The notes under the pieces: model-generated
Told to the model about the DNA's origin: nothing
Seen by the model: the letters and a program-made list of their open reading frames with translations, nothing else
Databases searched by the model: none
Made by a program: the position numbers and the translations under genes
Source of the DNA: Glandiceps talaboti
Lineage: Eukaryota; Hemichordata; Enteropneusta; Spengelidae
Reading direction: 5' to 3'
Length of the DNA: 20,000 bases
Assembly (NCBI RefSeq): GCF_964340395.1
Contig: NC_135559.1
Coordinates: 1,135,001 to 1,155,000, forward strand
Shown: positions 18,904 through 20,000 of the stretch, in pieces
How positions within the stretch are numbered: position 1 is the first letter of the stretch
Layout: each line of letters starts with the position of its first letter

Positions 18904-19485
18904 TTTTATTGTTTTGCCTTCACAGAGGTATGTGAAAATGTAATGTTTGATGAACTTTGTTTTTAACTTCGATTCGTTATCAGTCAACATTGACTAAAAA
19001 GGACTCCCAATTCGGCAACATTTGATGAACGTAATCAAGATATCATTGACAAAAAAGTTTATTATTACTTTTACAGAATATTAAATCTTGACCAGAAGGG
19101 TCATAGTTTTAATGTCATAAAGTCTAAAGGCGTTACGGAGAATTGTGTGTCATGGGGTGGGGGTGGAGAAGCAACTCCCGTGTGGGAGAGGGTCCGCAGA
19201 AAGGTTATTTTGTGCTGATAAGGTATGAGAAAGGGTATATTTTTCTGGGTTGGATTTTGGTAAAACCTACCCAACTGAACCAGAAGATTTTCGCTTCAAT
19301 TTTAGCTCGGAATATTTCTATAAGTTTCAAAATTATGCTTACAATTGCTAAGAGTAAGATTTGATTTTCTCAAAAAAAAAATATTTTGATCAGATTTTAG
19401 TAATATCAATATACGAACTTATCTATTATGTGTAATTCAGTTGGTATTTAATAGAAGAGTATCTTTTTGCGTGTGTAAGTGTGGT

Positions 19486-19747
19486 GTGAGTATAGTTTGG
19501 GGTGGGAGTTCTCCGAGGAGACTCTGTATCATTTTACATATAGTTGCCCCTCCCGGGTGGGGGTGGGGGGGGGGGGGTGGTGTGAGAATAGTTCGGGGTG
19601 GGAGTTCTCAGTGGAGACTCCGTATCATTTTACATATAGTTGCCCCTCCGGGGGGGGGGGGGTGAGAATAGTTTGGGGTGGGAGTTCTCCGTGGAGACTC
19701 CGTATCATTTTATACATAGTTGCCCCTCCCGGGTGGGGTGTGTGAAA
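19486..19747. repeat. 80-96-bp tandem repeat with poly-G junctions, about 3 copies
   Basis: GTGAGTATAG/GTGAGAATAG starts at 19486, 19582 and 19662, with a fourth partial start (GTGAAAATAT) at 19742, giving periods of 96, 80 and 80. Each unit contains GGGGTGGGAGTTCTC, a hairpin (19681-19701: GGAGT and CTCC pairing with GGAG and ACTCC, one T bulged), CGTATCATTTTA and TTGCCCCTCC. The units are joined by G runs (G13 at 19565-19577, G13 at 19650-19662). Length differences come mainly from the junction G tracts. Open frames across it are repeat translations. Confidence 0.95.
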
Positions 19748-20000
19748 ATATCTAGTATTAAACGCCTGGGTTTCAATCTAAGGTTCTTGTATTATTTTAA
19801 TCTTATCAGTGGAACAATAAGGATTGAATAGGATTATTCTTTTGTTTTGGCCCAACCTTTTCTATCACTCTGTCATGGACAATGATTATTTTCACGCCGG
19901 TTGCATAGAGCTTCAAAATGAGGACAGAGAAGGGGGCCTGAATATCGTCCTTGAATAGGATTATTACAACAAACCAAAGTTGACACGAATACTAGTATCT
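19748..20000. other. Unique DNA, no gene seen
   Basis: No supported feature to the window end. Confidence 0.6.

Larger units (their letters stand above)
18071..19485. other. Unique AT-rich DNA, no gene seen
   Basis: Holds the CRE half-site palindrome CGTCACATGACG (18098-18109), the G17 tract, a 16-bp palindrome at 18888-18903, and an unassigned ATG-less frame around 19143-19364. G-rich sequence at 19153-19200 may be a diverged relative of the 19.5-kb repeat. Confidence 0.6.

Overview
The window reads as non-coding DNA from an animal nuclear genome, most likely a marine invertebrate. It has long mixed microsatellites, several minisatellites, a fold-back transposon, a decayed non-LTR retrotransposon end, and animal-type promoter motifs (CRE, E-box, CCAAT, NRF-1). 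Bacterial gene density, ribosome binding sites and operons are absent. The phylum cannot be fixed from this sequence alone. No complete protein-coding gene, rRNA or intact tRNA can be supported. Long open frames over 3.6, 12.3 and 15.5 kb are readings of microsatellites, and many other open frames lack an ATG.

Layout. 1-201: tail of a tRNA-like SINE running into an (AT)n/(TG)n tract. 0.2-3.6 kb: unique AT-rich DNA with an 11-bp-stem palindrome and a perfect NRF-1-type site. 3.67-3.85 kb: ACAT/ACAG/GCAT compound microsatellite. 4.58-4.84 kb: 48-bp minisatellite. 5.67-5.73 kb: compact 58-nt hairpin. 6.6-6.9 kb: (AAAT)n and a G15 tract. 8.17-8.33 and 8.81-8.94 kb: two unrelated minisatellites. 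9.09-9.37 kb: 153-bp fold-back element whose left arm is repeated in tandem, with a second half copy at 10.16-10.26 kb. 10.3-12.2 kb: unique DNA with small hairpins and one weak minus-strand exon candidate. 12.19-12.67 kb: about 480 bp of compound microsatellite. 13.01-13.06 kb: four CRE-type sites directly upstream of a TATA box. 14.25-14.53 kb: frameshifted LINE 3' end. 14.72-14.85, 15.50-15.74 and 16.90-16.95 kb: further simple repeats. 17.09-17.34 kb: CRE, E-box and CCAAT motifs before a short ATG-initiated reading frame that ends in a consensus splice donor. 17.89-18.07 kb: coding-like minus-strand stretch interrupted by a stop. 19.49-19.75 kb: 80-96-bp repeats carrying poly-G runs.

No set of genes works together here. 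The window is best read as intergenic or intronic DNA shaped by slippage, tandem duplication and small transposons, with two promoter-like spots (13.0 and 17.1 kb) worth testing. The most distinctive items are the nested fold-back element, the CRE/TATA cluster and the 58-nt hairpin.
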